64,000 nt of DNA from assembly GCA_002419145.1 (NCBI GenBank), contig DIFN01000029.1, positions 47,926 to 111,925 of the forward strand, written 5' to 3'. The translations under genes and the position numbers were made by a program. The notes below the pieces were generated by a model. It ran no database searches, was not told the origin of the DNA, and saw nothing but the letters and a program-made list of their open reading frames with translations. Positions 60,664-64,000 of this stretch are shown piece after piece; the first letter of the stretch is position 1, and each line of letters starts with the position of its first letter. The DNA is from Mageeibacillus sp. UBA5747. Lineage in GTDB: Bacteria; Bacillota; Clostridia; Saccharofermentanales; UBA5734.

Positions 60664-61152
60664 TCAGACCGGCTTGATGTTGAGGACAGAAAGGACCGTT
60701 GCCAGCAAGGCCAGAATGGCGTAGGTTTCGACCATGGCGGCCAAAACGAGGGCCTTCGACTGTTCCTGGGGGCGCTTGGCGACGAGAGCGATGCCCGCTT
60801 CGGCAACGCGGCCCTGGTAGATCGATGAGAAATAACCGACTAAGGCGATCGGCATGGCAGCCATCAGATAGGCCATCCCGGTCTGCCAGGACAAGGTGGC
60901 GTTGCCACCCAGCATCCCGGATGAATTCATGATCATGAACCAGGACAACAGGCCGTAGATGCCCTGCGTACCCGGTAAGGCCTGCAGGATCAGGACCTTG
61001 CCGAATTTGGCGGGGTCTTCAGTCAGGACGCCGGCTGCTATTTCACCGGCGCGGCCAACACTTTTAGCGGATCCGATGCCAGGCAGCAGAGCAGCGAGGG
61101 CACCTGCGAGCAAGGTCAGGCCGGGACCCATAAGGTCGATGAGTTCGTTCAT
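60664..61152 (-). CDS. ntpK: V/A-type ATP synthase proteolipid subunit K with sodium-binding signature
   Basis: A 162-residue proteolipid of the duplicated 16-kDa type with four membrane helices. The ion site of Enterococcus hirae NtpK (Leu61, Thr64, Gln65, Gln110, Glu139) is matched by Leu59, Thr62, Gln63 (ALPGTQGIYG), Gln113 (IYQGRVAEAG) and Glu142 (MVETYAIL). This predicts Na+ coupling. Only the second hairpin has the acidic residue, as in NtpK. ATG 61152 is preceded by GGAGGT; the open frame upstream is not coding. Ten such subunits or so would form the membrane rotor. Confidence 0.94.
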   Translation of the reverse strand: MNELIDLMGPGLTLLAGALAALLPGIGSAKSVGRAGEIAAGVLTEDPAKFGKVLILQALPGTQGIYGLLSWFMIMNSSGMLGGNATLSWQTGMAYLMAAMPIALVGYFSSIYQGRVAEAGIALVAKRPQEQSKALVLAAMVETYAILALLATVLSVLNIKPV

Positions 61153-61219
61153 GTGGGATACCTCCATATTGATAAATCGTCTTTGGGATCTGGATCTACT
61201 GGTTAAACGAGATGAGTCT

Positions 61220-63178
61220 TTAGTGCTTGCGCTGGAATTGGATGTATCGGGTCCGAATGCGCAGGGGTTTGAACAAGCGTCCGCCACCCTCATAGAACTT
61301 GCTGAAAAATTCCACGTAATGCAGACGGCTGGTGTGGACATAGGCGGACAAGGCAGACAGGGCCAGATTCAGGGTATGGCCAATCAGGGCAGTAATCGCG
61401 AAAACCACATACCCAAGCGGAGTCGGTCCGAGCAGGAAGCCGATCTTGTTGAAGACCATAGCGATGACGCTCGTGGCCAAGACCAGGGCGAGGATGCGGG
61501 TGTAAGACAAGATATCGCTGAAATAGCCCGTAATATTATACAGGGACAGCAAGCCCTTGAGCAAACGCATGATTGGATTCCTGGAATCACGGCCGCCAAA
61601 CAGGAGCAGCACGGCGGCACCGGCGAGGGCCATCACCTGTCCGGCCATTTTCAGGGAAACACCGGGAATGATGGAGTCGCCGCCAATCAAAAGGCCGAGG
61701 CCAGTCAATAGAAAATACCACGGCACGACATCGACCAGCGCGTCAAAGGTTTTGCCAGACCGCACCAACATATAGATCTTGGCCCCCATGGCCACAAACA
61801 AATGCAGGGCTCCGAAAATCATGCTCCAGACCATCAGGGTCATCGGCTCGGTCATCGGATTGAACCACAGAGAGGGGACGACGATCTTGCCCTGGGAAAG
61901 GACGGTCAACATGTCACCGAAGAAGCCTCCGAACAAAAAGCCCCAGATGATCGAGCCGATGCCACTGATGAACAGCATGCGTGACATCCGGCCTAGCTCG
62001 CCTTCGGCCTTTTTCTTGAAGGCCATATAGCCCGTCAGAACAGCCAGGACCAGGCCATAGCCAACATCACTGAGCATCATGCCAAAAAACAGGAAGAAAA
62101 AGGGCGCCAGCAGCGGCGAAGGGTCAATATCGTCACTGGACGGTGCACTGAACATCTCAACAATCCCCTCAAAAGGTTTGACGAGGGGTGGGTTGTTGAA
62201 CTGGACCGGCGGGTCTTCACCTGGAGCAGGGCGGCGAGTTTCAGCGGCAATCATAAAGCGGGTTTTCAAGGCCCGGATGGTTTCATCGCCCAGGTGGGCT
62301 GGAATCCAACCCGTCATGTAGAACGTATTGGTCGTGCCGGGCAGACAACTGAGTGCGTCGATTTTGTCGCTTTGCAGCAGATAATAGTCATGGAGGAGCT
62401 CGAAATCCCTGCCATGCACCGTCATATCCTGGAGTTCCTTTTCAAGGCGGGCCAGGCGGCGTTGCTGGTCGTCTGAGCGATCCGCAATCGTCGACAGGAT
62501 TTCGGATGGCTGGCCGGATAACCCCTGAGATGGAATCAGATGGAAGCCATGCTGGCGCAAGCTGGTATGGACCAGGCTTTCCCGGGATTTCAAGGTCACA
62601 ATGACACTGCGAATGCTGTCTGTCTGCTCAGAAAAAATCTCAATATGCGTTTCAGGGGCTTCCTCCCCGATTTCAACCTGGAAAGCTTCCAAGTTTTCAC
62701 GGGCAGGAAAGGCACCGGTGAAAAGGACCGTCTCACGGGTTGATGTCAGTGACAAGTCCATTTTCAAGTCTTGCCAGGGGGCAAGCCATTCTTCCAGGGC
62801 TCGATCACTGGCTATGGCGGTCTTCAACTCGGCTAAATGAGCCTGGATTTGCTCGAACGCATTGAGCTGAGCCATGATGTCGCTCTCACGCTGGAAAGTC
62901 AGGGCAAACTCATCTTCCTGGGCAGGTCGCTTGGCAGAACCAAGATGCTGGCTGGCCGGGTCATGTTCGCGGCAATACTCAGCAGCGAGTCCCAGCCGGG
63001 AAACCGAGTTAAGCGAAATAAAACTGCGCTCATCATATGGCTCCAGCGCAGCAGGGATCGGTTGGGGTGGCATCTCATCCATTTCGATCGCACCGAGGCG
63101 CATCAAAGCTTCCAAAATGTCAGCTTTTTGCGTGGTCAGGCCGACCAGGGTGATCCGGCTCATTTCAATGACGGACAC
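61220..63178 (-). CDS. ntpI: V/A-type ATP synthase subunit I (a-subunit equivalent)
   Basis: A 652-residue protein: cytoplasmic N-terminal half (1 to about 340) with coiled coils, and a C-terminal half with about seven or eight membrane helices from LLAPFFFLFFGMMLSDVGYG onward. The ion-channel arginine helix lies in SYTRILALVLATSVIAMVFNKIG. It is the stator channel. GTG 63178 is chosen because MSVIEMSRITLVGL aligns with the usual M-x4-M start; ATG 63163 is the alternative. It overlaps the preceding gene by 14 bases. Confidence 0.94.
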   Translation of the reverse strand: MSVIEMSRITLVGLTTQKADILEALMRLGAIEMDEMPPQPIPAALEPYDERSFISLNSVSRLGLAAEYCREHDPASQHLGSAKRPAQEDEFALTFQRESDIMAQLNAFEQIQAHLAELKTAIASDRALEEWLAPWQDLKMDLSLTSTRETVLFTGAFPARENLEAFQVEIGEEAPETHIEIFSEQTDSIRSVIVTLKSRESLVHTSLRQHGFHLIPSQGLSGQPSEILSTIADRSDDQQRRLARLEKELQDMTVHGRDFELLHDYYLLQSDKIDALSCLPGTTNTFYMTGWIPAHLGDETIRALKTRFMIAAETRRPAPGEDPPVQFNNPPLVKPFEGIVEMFSAPSSDDIDPSPLLAPFFFLFFGMMLSDVGYGLVLAVLTGYMAFKKKAEGELGRMSRMLFISGIGSIIWGFLFGGFFGDMLTVLSQGKIVVPSLWFNPMTEPMTLMVWSMIFGALHLFVAMGAKIYMLVRSGKTFDALVDVVPWYFLLTGLGLLIGGDSIIPGVSLKMAGQVMALAGAAVLLLFGGRDSRNPIMRLLKGLLSLYNITGYFSDILSYTRILALVLATSVIAMVFNKIGFLLGPTPLGYVVFAITALIGHTLNLALSALSAYVHTSRLHYVEFFSKFYEGGGRLFKPLRIRTRYIQFQRKH

Positions 63179-63494
63179 TGTCGGTTACAATCCTTTCCCT
63201 GACGGCAGCCACTGCTGCGGCCATTTGATCCCGGGCATCCTTGCGGATTGCCTCACTGGCAGCATGGGCCTGGTTGCGGCTTCTGGCGAGCAGTTCGTCA
63301 GCTTCGATGCGGGCATTGGCCAGGCGTTCCTGCACCATCTGTTCAGCTTCGCTGCGACAGGTGGCAAGTTTGGCTTGGGCAGTCTGGCGAGCTTGCTCTT
63401 GGCGGAGGCGGCCCTGCTCAACGGCCTGGATGGCAAGCTGCTCCGCGTCGTGTTCAGCCGCCTGGATTCGAGTGAGAAAATCCTGATCGGGCAT
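63165..63494 (-). CDS. ntpF: V/A-type ATP synthase subunit H (peripheral stalk, NtpF-like)
   Basis: A 109-residue protein that is almost entirely one Ala/Glu/Arg-rich helix (AEHDAEQLAIQAVEQGRLRQ and onward), as expected for the peripheral stalk partner of subunit E. It starts MPDQDF at ATG 63494 after GGAGGT. First gene of the ntpFIKECGABD operon. The sequence alone is low in specific motifs, so assignment relies on size, coiled coil and position. Confidence 0.85.
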   Translation of the reverse strand: MPDQDFLTRIQAAEHDAEQLAIQAVEQGRLRQEQARQTAQAKLATCRSEAEQMVQERLANARIEADELLARSRNQAHAASEAIRKDARDQMAAAVAAVRERIVTDSVRH

Positions 63495-63583
63495 CGTATA
63501 AACCTCCAAGGAACTGGTGCTGTATGGGTCCAGTCACTGTCCTGCCAAGCACGGCGAATCGCGTTTCGGACACATACGGGAGG

Positions 63584-63592
63584 ATTATAGCA
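63584..63592 (-). promoter_or_regulatory. Extended -10 promoter of the V/A-ATPase operon
   Basis: Read leftward, TGCTATAAT is a perfect extended -10 with a weak -35. The first ATPase gene starts about 90 bases downstream. Confidence 0.6.
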
Positions 63593-63659
63593 CAGGAATT
63601 AAAAATAAAGCAGCTGGTTATTGGCAAAAATCATAAATTTGCGACTGTAATTTTACTGT

Positions 63660-64000
63660 TCATGGTGATAGTGCTTGCATTCGAGCCGGAATCAGGCGGC
63701 GCAGCATGATCATGAGGATGGCGGACAGCAAAAGAGGTAACCCAACCAGAATGACAGCCGCAACCGGAAGTGTTAATTCAAACACAAGAACTGGGGCGAT
63801 GGCCATTCCGGCAAAAATCAGGGCGGCGACCATACCGTACAGCACATTCATGTTCTGCTTGACGGCTTTCTGCTCGTTGTCCCAGTGGAGTTTGGGCCAG
63901 TAGAGTTCGAAGATGATCCCAGAAAGGTTGGGCAGGAGCAGCGCGCCGGGAATGGTCAGCAAGCAGAGAGCAAAAAACCACAGGGGCAGGCGCAGGAACA
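63660..64000 (-). CDS. C-terminal part of an ABC-2-type permease, 5' end outside window
   Basis: The frame is open from the right edge to the stop at 63660 (about 113 residues). It has three or four membrane helices and the motif LYWPKLHWDNEQKAVKQNMN, in a soluble loop, which is characteristic of large Bacillota ABC-2 exporter permeases of the Putative-ABC-exporter group. It ends LIPARMQALSP. The ATPase partner is not in the window. It ends before the ATPase operon promoter, with no clear terminator between. Confidence 0.65.
   Translation of the reverse strand, partial: FLRLPLWFFALCLLTIPGALLLPNLSGIIFELYWPKLHWDNEQKAVKQNMNVLYGMVAALIFAGMAIAPVLVFELTLPVAAVILVGLPLLLSAILMIMLRRLIPARMQALSP

Noticed and set aside
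1..64000. CRISPR arrays, insertion sequences, toxin-antitoxin pairs or defence genes
   Set aside because: No regularly spaced repeats, transposase motifs or known defence domains were seen on either strand.

Overview
The window comes from a moderately high G+C bacterial chromosome that is almost certainly Bacillota, class Clostridia or a near relative, and probably an anaerobe. The signs are an hprK-murB-rapZ-yvcK-whiA cluster, Shine-Dalgarno sites of the GGAGG type before most genes, a short HisG that needs HisZ, an rpmG-secE-nusG-rplKAJL block and an ntp-type V/A ATPase. I cannot name the genus. No phage, insertion sequence or CRISPR array was seen; this looks like core chromosome with a few unusual gene pairings.

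Layout. 1-5.8 kb (minus): a nucleoside-type ABC importer (lipoprotein, double ATPase, two permeases) followed by a phosphate permease cut by the window edge. 6.1-8.2 kb: a small hypothetical gene, then a patatin-like lipase with a small membrane protein. 8.4-13.0 kb (plus): overlapping acyl-CoA ligase, cation diffusion facilitator and cardiolipin synthase genes. 13.2-15.0 kb: a HIT protein and an MFS permease. 15.1-18.4 kb (minus): an MFS permease with a two-component system. 18.5-20.8 kb (plus): a short-chain dehydrogenase and an alpha-oxoamine synthase of serine palmitoyltransferase type. 20.9-29.6 kb (minus): a long run of genes with pyruvate kinase, HtrA protease, rRNA methyltransferase, a beta-CASP nuclease and a glutamate 2,3-aminomutase-like radical SAM enzyme. 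29.7-36.8 kb (minus): hprK-murB-rapZ-yvcK-whiA-trmL-peptidase and a small hypothetical gene.

37.0-38.6 kb holds six tRNA genes (Met, Glu, Val, Gly, Cys and, after a HEAT-like gene, a second identical Gly) behind a consensus promoter. 38.7-42.4 kb (minus) is rpmG-secE-nusG-rplK-rplA, then rplJ-rplL behind its own promoter and an L10 leader/attenuator. 42.5-51.3 kb (minus) is a complete-looking his operon, hisZ-G-D-C-B-purC-H-A-FI-E, containing a hisF-hisI fusion and purC. 51.9-54.6 kb (plus) is an unassigned P-loop kinase paired with a GH13_18 phosphorylase-family enzyme. 54.7-63.5 kb (minus) is the nine-gene ntpFIKECGABD ATPase operon, whose proteolipid carries the sodium-binding signature. 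The end of an ABC-2-type permease gene lies at the right edge.

The most interesting items are the kinase/phosphorylase pair, the SDR/oxoamine synthase pair, the HisF-HisI fusion, the rpmG promoter nested inside the his operon terminator, an intrinsic terminator buried in an opposing coding sequence, and a SecE with a Thr/Ala-rich tail. None amounts to a demonstrated new system; the kinase/phosphorylase pair is the best candidate for undescribed biochemistry.
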